NCBI RefSeq assembly: GCF_004302915.1 | Contig: NZ_QQBI01000017.1 | Location: 1-64,000, forward strand | DNA from: Komagataeibacter xylinus | Lineage (GTDB): Bacteria > Pseudomonadota > Alphaproteobacteria > Acetobacterales > Acetobacteraceae | DNA: 64,000 nt | Direction: 5' to 3' | Shown here: one piece after another, positions 46,326 through 55,957 of the stretch | Position numbering within the stretch: the stretch's first letter is position 1 | How the letters are laid out: the number at the start of each line of letters is the position of its first letter | Position numbers and translations under genes: made by a program | Notes under the pieces: model-generated | Told to the model about the DNA's origin: nothing | Database searches by the model: none | The model's input: only the letters and a program-made list of their open reading frames with translations

Positions 46326-48401
46326 ATGAATGGCGCGCGCTTCATACCCGGCCCCGCCGCACGCCTGCGCTGGCCACTCGGGGTGGACTGGCTGCGCTGG
46401 CTGGTCTGCCCCACGCCACAGGCCGTGGGCTTTGCGCTGCGCAATACGGCGGCCTCGCTCATAGCCCTTGCCATTGCGCTGTGGATGGAACTCGACAGCC
46501 CGCAATGGGCGGTGGCCACCGTGTGGTCGGTAGCCCAGGTGCGGCGTGGGGAGAGCATGTCCAAGGCGCGGTGGCGCATCGTGGGCACGCTGGTCGGCGC
46601 GGTGGCGGCCGTGGTGTTCATCGGGGCCTTTCCGCAGCAGTCATGGCTGTTTTTCCCTGCCGTTGCGACGTGGATCGGCCTGTGCAGCTTTCTGGCCACG
46701 TTCTGCCTCAACTTCCGCTCCTATGCGTTCGTGCTGTCAGGCTATACGTGCTCGATCATTGCGGTGGCGGCGGCATCCGAGCCCGATAACGTGTTTTTCA
46801 TCGCCATGTCGCGTGCCAGCTATATTGTGCTGGGCGTGGTGTGCGAGGCGGCGATGGGGGTGCTGTTCACCTTCAACCTGGCCACGCGCGCGCAGGCCAC
46901 CATGGTGGGGCAGGTGGAAGACGTGCTGCACCGGCTCGGTGGCCTGCTGCGCGAGATCGTGCTGCATGAGCGTGACACGCTGGTCCATGCCGGTGAGTTT
47001 TCCGACATGCTGGTATCGGTGCATCAGGGGCTGGAGTTCCCGGCCATCGAGATGGGGCGGCAGGTGCATGCGGGCGATCATGCCCGCGCGGTGCTGGCCG
47101 AGGTTTCAATCCTTGTCACCCGCCTTGTCGGCCTGTCTGGCGGCACGGAGCGGGCCATGCTGGCTGATGACGCGGCGCTGGCCGATACGCGCGGGCAATT
47201 GCTGCATCTGTGCGACCGGCTGGCCGCCTGCCGCCTTGAAGCCGGCGCGCTGGATGATCTGTGCGCGCAGGTCACGCATCTGCATGCCCTGTTTGAGCAG
47301 CGCGCCGCGCGGGGCGCGCATGAGATGGCGCGCGTAACCCACGGCGTGCTGGCCGCCACCATGGAGGATTTACAGACCGCGCTTGACCACGCCCATGCCA
47401 TTTTCAGCCCGCCGCCGCATGACCGCTTCCGCTTTCACCTTGGCGGGCATCGTGATATCCGCCTAGCGTTCCATAACGGGTTGCGGGGAGCCGCGGCCAT
47501 CATGCTCGCCGCCCTTGTCTATGAATGCACGGCGTGGCCCGGTGGCATGGGGTTCATCGCCATCACCACGCTGGTGTGCGGGCTGTTCGCCACGCGCGAG
47601 AACCCGGTGGTGGCCACCACGCGCTTCCTGTCTGGGGCGGTGTGGTCCGCCGTGGCAGCGGGGTGCCTGAGCCTGTGGCTGATCCCGTATCTGAGTAATT
47701 ACGAGGAACTGGCCTTCGTGCTCGGCCTCTTCCTGTTCGTGGGCGGGCTGGCCAAGTGTAACCGGGGCACGGCAGGGGCGGCGGCGGCCTACGGGCTGCT
47801 CATGCCCAACCTGCTCATGACTGGCAACCAGAGCCGGGTGGATGAGATCGCCTTCCTCAACAACGCGCTGCACACGGTGCTGGCCGTCGGGCTGAGCGTG
47901 CTGGTGTTCCGCCTCGTGCTGCCCTTCAGGGCGCGGGCCGAGCGGCTGCGTTTTGGCGCGCATATGCGCGGCGAGTTGCGGCGGCTGTGCCTCGTGCCGC
48001 TGCCGCCTTCGCCCCAGTGGTGGATCGGCACGAGTGTTGACCGGATCGGGCGCATGGTGCGCCACGCGGCGCAGGCGGGCGACCATACGGCGGGTGGCGG
48101 CATCCGGCTCATGCTCATGTTCTCCTCCGTGGGGCTGAACATCCTGCTGCTGCGTGGGCTCAAGCGCCAGCGGCGCGACAGCGCAACCGACATCATCACC
48201 ACCCTGCTGCGCGCGCTGGTGCGCTACCGGCCCATCAGCCCGCGCGGGGTGGCCGTGGTGCGGGCGGCGCGCAGGCGGCTGGCCCGGCTGGAAAAAGCCG
48301 ACCCCGGCAATGGCCGGCTGCTTGAGGTGCTGGCCTGCCTTGATGGCATTGCCCGCACGGCCACGGCCTGCCTGAGCGCGATGGAAGCTGGAGTGGAATG
48401 A
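46326..48401 (+). CDS. FUSC-family (AaeB-like) membrane efflux protein
   Basis: A 691-residue membrane protein with the typical bipartite plan: about five or six helices at residues 35-180 (FALRNTAASLIALAIALW; QWAVATVWSVAQVRRGESMSKA), a soluble middle (180-375), and a second helix bundle at 385-540. Such proteins export aromatic acids or similar compounds; substrate unknown. No membrane-fusion partner (AaeA) is next to it, so it may act alone. Start ATG 46326 after GGGGTAGGG. It ends at 48401, and ACACCAAAAACTTTTTACTG follows, a scrap of the dispersed repeat. Confidence 0.86.
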   Translation: MNGARFIPGPAARLRWPLGVDWLRWLVCPTPQAVGFALRNTAASLIALAIALWMELDSPQWAVATVWSVAQVRRGESMSKARWRIVGTLVGAVAAVVFIGAFPQQSWLFFPAVATWIGLCSFLATFCLNFRSYAFVLSGYTCSIIAVAAASEPDNVFFIAMSRASYIVLGVVCEAAMGVLFTFNLATRAQATMVGQVEDVLHRLGGLLREIVLHERDTLVHAGEFSDMLVSVHQGLEFPAIEMGRQVHAGDHARAVLAEVSILVTRLVGLSGGTERAMLADDAALADTRGQLLHLCDRLAACRLEAGALDDLCAQVTHLHALFEQRAARGAHEMARVTHGVLAATMEDLQTALDHAHAIFSPPPHDRFRFHLGGHRDIRLAFHNGLRGAAAIMLAALVYECTAWPGGMGFIAITTLVCGLFATRENPVVATTRFLSGAVWSAVAAGCLSLWLIPYLSNYEELAFVLGLFLFVGGLAKCNRGTAGAAAAYGLLMPNLLMTGNQSRVDEIAFLNNALHTVLAVGLSVLVFRLVLPFRARAERLRFGAHMRGELRRLCLVPLPPSPQWWIGTSVDRIGRMVRHAAQAGDHTAGGGIRLMLMFSSVGLNILLLRGLKRQRRDSATDIITTLLRALVRYRPISPRGVAVVRAARRRLARLEKADPGNGRLLEVLACLDGIARTATACLSAMEAGVE

Positions 48402-48512
48402 CACCAAAAACTTTTTACTGATTTTAATAGGACTGCGGATTGGTCAAATCCGGTTTTTTAGGATAATCGCAACGCAGCCGGTCCGGTCTGGCCAGGGGGA
48501 GACGCACGGAGC

Positions 48513-49463
48513 ATGAGAAAACGCTATGATCTCGACCTGCTCCGCAGCCTTCAGGCCCTGATCGAGGAGGAAGGCGTGTCGCACGCGGCGCGCAGGCTGC
48601 AGATGAGCGAGGCCGCCATGAGCCGCAGCCTCGCCAAGCTGCGCGTGGTGTTCAATGACCCGATCCTGGTGGCATCGGGGCGGCGCATGGTGGTCACCAC
48701 CTTTGCGCTTGGCCTGCGCGAGCGGCTGCGCGCCATTGTCGATGGCGCCGACTCATTGCTCGAGGAGCAGGACACCCCCGATATTGCCAGCCTGTCGCCA
48801 CATTTCATGCTGCGCGCCAATGACCTGATCGTGGGTGCCTTCGGCGCGGCCATTCTTGCCGCCCTGCGCCATGACTGCCCCGGCTGCACCCTGACCTTCG
48901 TACCCGAAACGGATGATGAACCCAGCAACGACCTGCGCGAAGGCCATATCGACCTGTATCTGGGCGCATCGGATGACATGCGGCCCGAAATACGCCGCCA
49001 GAGCATTTTCCCCACCGCGTTCCGTGCCCTCGTACGGGCCGATCACCCCATTCTTGCCGAAGGGATCACGCCGGACTCAATCGCGCGGTACGAGCATATC
49101 AGCGTGTCGCGCCGAGGCAGGCTGCATGGGCCGATCGATACGGTGCTCAAGGAGCAGTTCGGCCTGCGCCGCCGCGTGGTGATGGTGGTGCCAACTTATT
49201 ACGCCATGGTCGAGACCCTGCGCATGACCGACATGATCCTGCCGCTGCCGGGCATCGCCATCGATTACCTGCCCATCCGCTCGATGCACCTGGCCGAATT
49301 CGAATTTCCCTTCGCCCTGCCCACGGTGCATTCCTTCCAGGCCTGGCACCCCAGGCGCGATGGCGACCCGGTGCATCGCTGGCTGCGCAACACGGTCTAT
49401 CGCGTGGTGCGTGAACGCGGTAACGGCCTGCCTGAGGGGTTTACGCCCCCGGCAGGCCCGTAA
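48513..49463 (+). CDS. LysR-family transcriptional regulator (NodD/LeuO-like branch)
   Basis: A 316-residue regulator with HTH at residues 4-62 (LDLLRSLQALIEEEGVSHAARRL; SEAAMSRSLAKLRVVFNDP). The ligand domain starts near 90. The DPILVASGRR signature just after the HTH is typical of NodD/LeuO/PnbR-like LysRs. GGGGGAGACGCACGGAGC precedes ATG 48513. Its stop is 4 bases from the convergent dadA stop. It follows the FUSC gene by 111 bases; a link to efflux is possible. Confidence 0.86.
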   Translation: MRKRYDLDLLRSLQALIEEEGVSHAARRLQMSEAAMSRSLAKLRVVFNDPILVASGRRMVVTTFALGLRERLRAIVDGADSLLEEQDTPDIASLSPHFMLRANDLIVGAFGAAILAALRHDCPGCTLTFVPETDDEPSNDLREGHIDLYLGASDDMRPEIRRQSIFPTAFRALVRADHPILAEGITPDSIARYEHISVSRRGRLHGPIDTVLKEQFGLRRRVVMVVPTYYAMVETLRMTDMILPLPGIAIDYLPIRSMHLAEFEFPFALPTVHSFQAWHPRRDGDPVHRWLRNTVYRVVRERGNGLPEGFTPPAGP

Positions 49464-49467
49464 GGCG

Positions 49468-50724
49468 TTACTGCCCGTAGCGCACGATGCCCAGATCCTC
49501 ATGCGGGATGTCAGGCATGCGACCAGACATGATATCGGCCAGGACCTTGCCCGAGCCGCAGGCCATGGTCCAGCCCAGCGTGCCGTGGCCGGTGTTGAGG
49601 AAGAGGTTGTCGTATTTGGTGCGGCCGATGATGGGGGTGCCATCGGGCGTCATGGGGCGCAGGCCGGTCCAGAATTTGGCGGCGGGGATGTTGCCGCCGC
49701 CGGGGAAGAGGTCGTTCACCGAATGCTCCAGCGTTTCGCGGCGCGGCGCGCGCAGCTTGGTGCTGAAGCCTGCGAGCTCCGCCGTGCCGCCAATGCGGAT
49801 GCGGCTGCCAAGGCGGGTGATGCCGATCTTGAAGGTTTCATCCATGATGGTCGAGACCGGGGCGCGCTGTTCGTTCACGATATCGGCGGTGAGCGAGTAG
49901 CCCTTGACCGGGTAGATCGGCAGGTCAAGGCCAAGGCGGCGCACCATGGCGGGCGAATAGCTGCCGAGCGACAGGACATAGGAATCCGCCACCATCCGGC
50001 CCCGGCTGGTCTCGATGCCGGTAATGCGGCCGCCATCGGATGTCATGGTGCGGATGCGGGTATCGTAATGGAAGGTGACACCCGCTTCCGCCGCCTTGGC
50101 CGCGAGGCGCTGGGTGAACAGGAAGGCATCGCCCGTCTCGTCGCCCGGCAGGCGCAGGCCGCCCACGAATTTATGCGCCGATGCGGCCAGCCCCGGCTCG
50201 GCCTCGACGCAACCTTCACGCGTGAGCACCTGATAGGGCACGTTATACTGTTCGAGCACGCGGATGTCGCCCGCAATGCCGTCAAGCTGCTTTTGCGTGC
50301 GGAATACCTGCAGCGTGCCCTGCTGGCGGTCATCATAGGTGATGGCGGTGGTGGCGCGCAGGTCCATCATCATGTCGCGGCTGTATTCCGCAATGCGCAC
50401 CATGCGGCCCTTGTTGCGGTCGTAAGCGGCTGCGGTGCAGTTCTCGAGCATCTGCACCAGCCATTTCCACAGATGCGGGTCGGGCATGGGCCAGAACACG
50501 AAGGGGCGATACTTCATCAGCAGCCACTTGATGGACTTGAGCGGCACGCCCGGCCCGGCCCATGGCGAGGAATAGCCCGGCGAGACCTGCCCCGCGTTGG
50601 CGAAGCTGGTTTCAAGCCCGGCCTGGGGCTGCCGGTCCACAACCGTGACCTCATGGCCCGCCTGCGCGAGATACCATGCCGATGTCACGCCAACGACACC
50701 ACTACCCAGTACGATGATTTTCAT
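49468..50724 (-). CDS. dadA: D-amino acid dehydrogenase, small subunit DadA
   Basis: A 418-residue FAD enzyme that oxidises D-alanine to pyruvate and ammonia at the inner membrane, passing electrons to the respiratory chain. FAD motif [19 protein letters not shown] (residues 5-23); [16 protein letters not shown] near 47; C-terminal [14 protein letters not shown] and [18 protein letters not shown]. Its ATG overlaps the alanine racemase stop (TAATG), so the two are translated together. This is a standard catabolic pair. Confidence 0.93.
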   Translation of the reverse strand: MKIIVLGSGVVGVTSAWYLAQAGHEVTVVDRQPQAGLETSFANAGQVSPGYSSPWAGPGVPLKSIKWLLMKYRPFVFWPMPDPHLWKWLVQMLENCTAAAYDRNKGRMVRIAEYSRDMMMDLRATTAITYDDRQQGTLQVFRTQKQLDGIAGDIRVLEQYNVPYQVLTREGCVEAEPGLAASAHKFVGGLRLPGDETGDAFLFTQRLAAKAAEAGVTFHYDTRIRTMTSDGGRITGIETSRGRMVADSYVLSLGSYSPAMVRRLGLDLPIYPVKGYSLTADIVNEQRAPVSTIMDETFKIGITRLGSRIRIGGTAELAGFSTKLRAPRRETLEHSVNDLFPGGGNIPAAKFWTGLRPMTPDGTPIIGRTKYDNLFLNTGHGTLGWTMACGSGKVLADIMSGRMPDIPHEDLGIVRYGQ

Positions 50725-51908
50725 TACACGGAGGCCTTATTCTGGCGGGGAGAAGCATCGCACGCGACAGGGTGCCGATATGTGCGATGGAAACGCGAAC
50801 CCAGTGCGGTCAGCACTTCGTAGCCGATGGTGCCTGCGCCGTGGGCCACGTCGTCCACGCTGCGGCGCGGGCCGATCATGTCCACATGCGTTGCGGCATC
50901 AAGCACGCTTTCGGGCACGTCATTGACATCCACCGTGGTGGAATCCATGGAGATGCGCCCCAGGATGGGCAGCCTGTAGTCACCAAGCCACGCGCAGCCG
51001 CCGCCATTTGCCCCGCTGCGCAGGAAGCCATCGGCATAGCCAATGCCCAGCGTTGCAATGCGCCGGGGGCCTGGCGCGCGCCATGTCAGGCCGTAGCCCA
51101 CGCCATCGCCCGCGGTAATGGCGCGGCGCTGCACGATGCGCGCGCGCAGCCTGACCGTGGGGCGCAGCGGGTTGGGCGCCTGTGCATTGGGGGCGAGGCC
51201 ATAAAGCGCCGCGCCGGGGCGCACGAGGTTGAAATGGTAGTCCGGCCCGAGGAAGATGCCCGATGAGGCCGAAAGCGCCCACGGGGCCGCAGGCAGCCGG
51301 GCCGCCATGGCGCGCATCCGGTCGCGCTGCATGGCGTTGGCCGGGTTCTCGGGCGTGTCGGCGCAGGCGAGGTGGCTCATGACCAGCTTCGTGTCGATGC
51401 CATCAAGCAGGGCAGGGGTCTGGGCCAGGGTCGCCACATCCGCCTCCGACAGGCCAAAGCGCGACATGCCGGTGTCAACCTGCACGGCGGCGGGCAGCGC
51501 TCTGTGCGCCAGAGCCGCATGGGCGCGCCAGCGGGCTACCTGCTCCATGCTGTTGAGCACGGGCAGCAGGGCGTGGTGGGTGAACAGCGCCTCGGTGCCG
51601 GGCATGGGGCCGTGCAGCACAAAAATCCGCGCCGCCGGCGAGACATGCGGGCGCAGGCGGATGCCTTCTTCCAGATGGGCTACGAAGAAAACCCGCGCCC
51701 CGGCCTGTTCCAGCACGGGGGCAACCCTGTCAGCGCCCAGGCCATAGGCATCGGCCTTGACCACGGCGGCACAGGTGGCAGCGCCCGTGCGGGCATCGAG
51801 CAGGCGGTAATTGGCGGCGATGGCATCCAGATCGATTTCCAGCGCGGCGCCAGCACCGGGAAAGGACCAGCCTGAAGCCATGGGCTGGGGGAAGGGCAGG
51901 TCAGGCAT
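50724..51908 (-). CDS. alr: alanine racemase
   Basis: A 394-residue PLP enzyme interconverting L- and D-alanine. The PLP Lys is in [18 protein letters not shown] (near residue 46) and the second catalytic base, Tyr, is in [11 protein letters not shown] near 270. Start ATG 51908 with GGAGTAAG upstream; a 20-residue Pro-rich leader precedes the conserved [13 protein letters not shown]. In an operon with dadA it acts as the catabolic DadX form, feeding D-alanine to DadA, though a role in the cell wall is not excluded. Confidence 0.92.
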   Translation of the reverse strand: MPDLPFPQPMASGWSFPGAGAALEIDLDAIAANYRLLDARTGAATCAAVVKADAYGLGADRVAPVLEQAGARVFFVAHLEEGIRLRPHVSPAARIFVLHGPMPGTEALFTHHALLPVLNSMEQVARWRAHAALAHRALPAAVQVDTGMSRFGLSEADVATLAQTPALLDGIDTKLVMSHLACADTPENPANAMQRDRMRAMAARLPAAPWALSASSGIFLGPDYHFNLVRPGAALYGLAPNAQAPNPLRPTVRLRARIVQRRAITAGDGVGYGLTWRAPGPRRIATLGIGYADGFLRSGANGGGCAWLGDYRLPILGRISMDSTTVDVNDVPESVLDAATHVDMIGPRRSVDDVAHGAGTIGYEVLTALGSRFHRTYRHPVACDASPRQNKASV

Positions 51909-51958
51909 GGGGCGCTTACTCCATCGGGCGGAACGTGACTGATCGTATGTGTATGGTA

Positions 51959-51992
51959 ACAAAATGTCCTGTCGTTTTGTGCATGATCATGC
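51959..51992. promoter_or_regulatory. candidate Lrp-type operator between alr and the lrp-like gene
   Basis: Two neighbouring palindromes in the 137-base divergent gap: ACAAAA-N10-TTTTGT (51959-51980) and GCATGATCATGC (51981-51992). AT-rich palindromes at this position suit Lrp/AsnC binding. Inference from position and symmetry. Confidence 0.5.
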
Positions 51993-52045
51993 GATTAATG
52001 CGTGCCTGCGCGCAATTATATACGAAAATAAGCGGAAAATTCACC

Positions 52046-52489
52046 ATGCCCTTCGATCGGCTGACAGATGCCATCCTGCGCCACCTCCGCCATGATGGCC
52101 GCATGAGCAATGCGGACCTTGCCCAAAGGGTGGGGCTGTCGCCCTCGGCCTGCCTGCGCCGTGTGCGGATGCTGGAAAAAGAAGGGGTGATACGTGGTTA
52201 TCGCGCCCTGGTGGACGAGCGCTCGGTGCATGGCATGACCACCGTCATCGTGCAGATCACGCTGGAGCGGCAGACGGAGGAATGCCTGCGCCGCTTTGAG
52301 GCGCGCGTGCGCGAATGCGCCGATGTGCGCGAATGCTACCTGATGACGGGCGACGCCGATTACCTCGTGCGCGTCGAGGCGCGTGATGCGGCTGATTACG
52401 AGCGCATCCATAAGGAAGAACTCTCGCGCATGCCGGGCGTGGCCCGCATACAGAGCAATTTCGCCATCCGCACCGTGGTGCAGCGCTAG
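52046..52489 (+). CDS. Lrp/AsnC-family regulator (DadR/BkdR-like)
   Basis: A 147-residue regulator. HTH over residues 3-60 (LTDAILRHLRHDGRMSNADL; SPSACLRRVRMLEKEGVI), ligand-sensing RAM domain from 70 to 140 (VIVQITLE; DVRECYLMTGDADYLVRVEA). The ATG at 52046 gives the usual length. It is divergent from alr-dadA, matching the DadR arrangement of alanine-catabolism control. Alanine is the likely effector, by analogy. Confidence 0.86.
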   Translation: MPFDRLTDAILRHLRHDGRMSNADLAQRVGLSPSACLRRVRMLEKEGVIRGYRALVDERSVHGMTTVIVQITLERQTEECLRRFEARVRECADVRECYLMTGDADYLVRVEARDAADYERIHKEELSRMPGVARIQSNFAIRTVVQR

Positions 52490-52560
52490 CACGACACGCG
52501 CGTTATGAAGCGCAACTGCAGTGCTGGCACGCTCCGCTATGGCGGGCGGGGCGGCGTGGC

Positions 52561-55155
52561 TCAGGCGCGGGCCATGTTGTCTTCCTGATTGTCGGCCACG
52601 GCTTCCACATAGCGCTTGAAGGTGCGCAGGTCGCCCTGAAAGACTTCGGCCAGCGCGCGCAGGTCAAGGGTGGAGAGATGGTACCAGCCGGGGCACAGGC
52701 CGCGCTCGGCTTCGATTTCGCGCATCAGGTTCGCGGCGATGGCGGGCATGTGCTCGGGCTTCGGGGCCTCGAGCGCTATGATGGTGCAGCGCGAGCGCAG
52801 CGCCGGGCTGACCCTGTCAAGGTCATTGACGGTGAACACCCAGGAAAGCCAGGACAGGTCGGCATCCAGATCCAGCCAGAAATCGCGGAAATGTTCCGCC
52901 TCTTTCTTGTCCGCCACGGCCAGCAGCGCATCCTGCAGGAAACCATGCTGGGGGTTGTTGGAGACCTTGTCCACCTCATCAAGAATGAACGCCATGTTGG
53001 GGCACTTGGTCAGGGCAATGCGCTCGATGACCTGCGACGGCCCTGATTCGGAAAAACCCTTGTGGTTGCCGGTCAGGTAAAACGTATCATGCATGCTGGC
53101 GACGTTCTTGGTATCGAACGGCAGGCCGATATGTTCAAAAAAGCCGCGTGCCAGGCTGGTCTTGCCGCATCCTGACGGGCCTGCCAGCATGATGGGCCGG
53201 GGGCGGATGAATTTGCCAAAGCGCTGCCTGCTATTGAACACCCGCACCATTTCGTTGATGGCATGCGCCGCATGCGGAAAGCGCGCGACCAGTGGCGCCA
53301 TGTCCAGTGTGCCGGGCTCGGCAAGGGGCAGGGGCTGGTTCAGTGCGGCAAACAGCCCAATCCGGTTATTGGTGCCCTTGCGGCCTGTATGCTTCCTGAT
53401 GAGATCGGACGGCACGGGTGTGGGGAAAACGGTCACGCATGATTCATCAGCGGGTGATGGGGCGGGCAGTGTTTCGGGCTCTGTTTGCGTTCTGGTGAAT
53501 GCGCCAAAGGAGGGCAGAGCCTCGTCCGACTCATCGGAGAGGTAGTTTTTCAGGAAATCATCGTTATCCACCAGGTCAAGGTCGGGGAAAGGGGAGCGGT
53601 CATCATTATTGTCGTGATCTTTCATGATGTCTTCAACGGCCTTTCTGCTGATATGGGTCTGGTGGTCGAGTGCTTTCTGGAATTCGATGAAATTCTCAAA
53701 GAAAGTGGGTATTACATGCATTCCTCCAAATAAATTTCTCCTGTCGGACCGGGTGTGGAACGTCTTGAACAGGGCCAGGGCTGCTTTGGCCAGACTTTCG
53801 CTGTTCAGGCACTGTTCGTGAAAGATATTGTCAAGGCATTGGGCTTCAAGCACATGGCCGGTGTCGTGCGCGGCAGTGATGCAGTCATGGTGGTAGAAAA
53901 TATTGCGGATGATTTTAAGCAGGAAGGGTTCATCGATCTGCTCGATGAGATTGCGGTCAGCCTCCGGGCCAATAAAGGCGATGGCGGCGAGCGCTGTCTC
54001 CCTGATGATATCACGAATGGTGTAATCCGGTTCGGAAGAACGGATAAAGGCCGGTCGTTCCGTCTCGCGGTGATACCCCTCAAGCAGCATCGTATCGTAA
54101 AAAGCCATTCTTTTATGAATCATGTCGATAAAAGAGAACTTTTCTATGTATCCCTGGTAAAAAGGCATATCCTCCAGCGGTTCAACACCCTCGACAAGCT
54201 TGAGGCACCATATGCCTATTGCATCGATGTCGAACCTGGGAGGCGGATATTCGCCCGTATTGTCATAGGGCATGACGCCGAGTTGTGAATAAAGAACCAG
54301 TGCCTTGACCATATTTTTAAATATGGAAAGGTCGTCACTGTCTTCATCCTGAATACAGGCGGTGTATTCCTTTGTCCTGTGCAGGCCAATCATGACACGT
54401 TCGATGACCAGCGCCCAGTCGGCAAGGTTGACCTTGTACGTATCATGATCATAGTCGGCATTCATATGCATGGTCTTGTGCAGTTCACGCAGGCACGCAA
54501 CAGGGTAGCGGTCCTTACTGTCACAATAGGTCAGGAGTGCATCCATGACGTGGCAGAGCATGGTATAGTTTCTGGCATACAGGCATGCGACCGTGGTATT
54601 CTGTGCTTTTATGCCGCCATCCTTGTGGTCAAGCACATACATATTGCTTTCACGCAGGATAGGATTGACCCGACATTCATGCAGCCTGTCAACGATTGCG
54701 GTAATCAGCCGCGAGAGGTCAATATCGCAGTCCGTGCCGGGAGATGCGCATGGCTGTGCATCGCTGCCGGCAGCCAGGTCGGGTCTTGCATCGGGGGCGG
54801 GGTTGGCAGCCCGATATTCACGGATGAACTGGTCCGTGTAATCACAGATGGCATTGCGTACGGATTGCAGGTCAGGGTCACACATTCCAGTTTCCTGGTT
54901 GCGTGGCAGAATATTCATGTAATCGGGAACGCGGGACAGAACAATAAGTGAGGCTATAATATTATTACCAAAGTATCGACTGAATCTTTCCTTTTCCCTT
55001 AAAGCCTGGCTTACGGCGAAATCAAGATTTTCTATAAATACTCTGGATCTGTTAAGGGATATGACAGATTTTCGTTTGAAATAATTGAGTATGTCGTTTG
55101 AAATTGTCGCCTCCCCCTTGTTGCGTTGTATGCCGTCTGGTGCAGTCAACTGCAT
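52561..55155 (-). CDS. large AAA+ ATPase with Lon-like module and unknown N-terminal region
   Basis: An 864-residue protein. Residues 1-600 show no domain I recognise; they are acidic, helical-looking, and less GC-rich than the window. From about 620 an AAA+ module appears: Walker A GPSGCGKTS (near 656), Walker B MAFILDEVDK (near 721), sensor VFTVNDLDRV (near 773) and Arg finger SPALRSRC (near 783). The order with a 'DEVDK' box and 'LDLDADLSWLSWVFTVNDLD' resembles the Lon ATPase, but neither the Lon N-domain nor the Ser-Lys protease domain is present. The ATG at 55155 has no ribosome site. An AAGGGGGAG stands six bases before an ATT at codon 18, so translation may start there. It stands alone with regulators on either side. 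Function unknown; chaperone, remodeller or defence roles are all guesses. Confidence 0.8.
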   Translation of the reverse strand: MQLTAPDGIQRNKGEATISNDILNYFKRKSVISLNRSRVFIENLDFAVSQALREKERFSRYFGNNIIASLIVLSRVPDYMNILPRNQETGMCDPDLQSVRNAICDYTDQFIREYRAANPAPDARPDLAAGSDAQPCASPGTDCDIDLSRLITAIVDRLHECRVNPILRESNMYVLDHKDGGIKAQNTTVACLYARNYTMLCHVMDALLTYCDSKDRYPVACLRELHKTMHMNADYDHDTYKVNLADWALVIERVMIGLHRTKEYTACIQDEDSDDLSIFKNMVKALVLYSQLGVMPYDNTGEYPPPRFDIDAIGIWCLKLVEGVEPLEDMPFYQGYIEKFSFIDMIHKRMAFYDTMLLEGYHRETERPAFIRSSEPDYTIRDIIRETALAAIAFIGPEADRNLIEQIDEPFLLKIIRNIFYHHDCITAAHDTGHVLEAQCLDNIFHEQCLNSESLAKAALALFKTFHTRSDRRNLFGGMHVIPTFFENFIEFQKALDHQTHISRKAVEDIMKDHDNNDDRSPFPDLDLVDNDDFLKNYLSDESDEALPSFGAFTRTQTEPETLPAPSPADESCVTVFPTPVPSDLIRKHTGRKGTNNRIGLFAALNQPLPLAEPGTLDMAPLVARFPHAAHAINEMVRVFNSRQRFGKFIRPRPIMLAGPSGCGKTSLARGFFEHIGLPFDTKNVASMHDTFYLTGNHKGFSESGPSQVIERIALTKCPNMAFILDEVDKVSNNPQHGFLQDALLAVADKKEAEHFRDFWLDLDADLSWLSWVFTVNDLDRVSPALRSRCTIIALEAPKPEHMPAIAANLMREIEAERGLCPGWYHLSTLDLRALAEVFQGDLRTFKRYVEAVADNQEDNMARA
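55102..55119 (-). promoter_or_regulatory. ribosome binding site followed by an ATT codon in the AAA+ gene
   Basis: On the minus strand, AAGGGGGAG (55111-55119), six bases, then ATT (55102-55104). No ATG, GTG or TTG occurs at suitable spacing. A non-canonical start is possible, as in infC. Confidence 0.35.
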
Positions 55156-55390
55156 ATTGGTGGGGGGTGGTGCATGAGGGAATGACTACGGTTTTTTATT
55201 GCTTTTGTCAACCCTCTTTATCACCGCTATAGCATAAATCCTGATGATTATTGGTATTGTCACTGTTTATATAAAACAACATATCAACATTATGAAAATA
55301 TGAAATCCCGTGTGAAATTAAGCAGGGAACCGCACGGCAACGGTAAAATGTGTTACAAAGCGTAAGAATGTTCTCGCGGGGCGTGCCTGC

Positions 55391-55837
55391 TCAGGGCCAG
55401 AGCATCTGCCCGGTGGGCAGTACGCGGGCAATGACCTGCTCGGGCGCGTTTTCATGGGTCAGGAGAACCGTTCTGCCACATGCACGGGCGAGGGTGGTCA
55501 TGAAGTGCCGCAGGTCCAGCAGGTCGTGGCCTGACTGCACGTTGCGCGGATCAAGATCGAATTCAATCTGCCCGGGGCTGAAGAAGTGGCAGGCATGGAC
55601 TACCTTGCCCTTGTGGCATGCAAGGGTCACGGCATGGCTTTTGGCTGCGGCGAACATGTCACTGACGGTCGCGGGCAGGGGAGTGGGGGTGCCATCAAGC
55701 CGGTATTCCAGCAGGGCGGGTTCCTGCCGCAGGCGGGCCAGCACGCGCTGCCAGTCAGCCATGGTGGTGGGGGCGATGTAAATATCGCGTAGTGTTCCAT
55801 CCCACCTGAAATGATGCTGTTGTGCCGCCCAGTCCAT
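55391..55837 (-). CDS. 148-residue protein of unknown function
   Basis: A soluble protein with AGGCGGGATC just before ATG 55837. It starts MDWAAQQHHFRWDGTLRDIY and contains HACHFFSPGQIEFDLDPRN and VLLTHENAPEQVI. Length and codon use look genuine. It is not recognised. It is transcribed in the same direction as the AAA+ gene, which begins 235 bases downstream; those bases (55156-55390) are AT-rich and empty. A functional link with the AAA+ gene is untested. Confidence 0.65.
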   Translation of the reverse strand: MDWAAQQHHFRWDGTLRDIYIAPTTMADWQRVLARLRQEPALLEYRLDGTPTPLPATVSDMFAAAKSHAVTLACHKGKVVHACHFFSPGQIEFDLDPRNVQSGHDLLDLRHFMTTLARACGRTVLLTHENAPEQVIARVLPTGQMLWP

Positions 55838-55957
55838 GATCCCGCCTGAAAGGATGCCGCAGGCTTTTCCAGGAAAGCCCCGGTGGCGCCGCCTCCATCA
55901 CATAAAGGCGGCGCCCGGACATTTTACCAGATCATGGCCGGAATGTTGAACAGGCGG

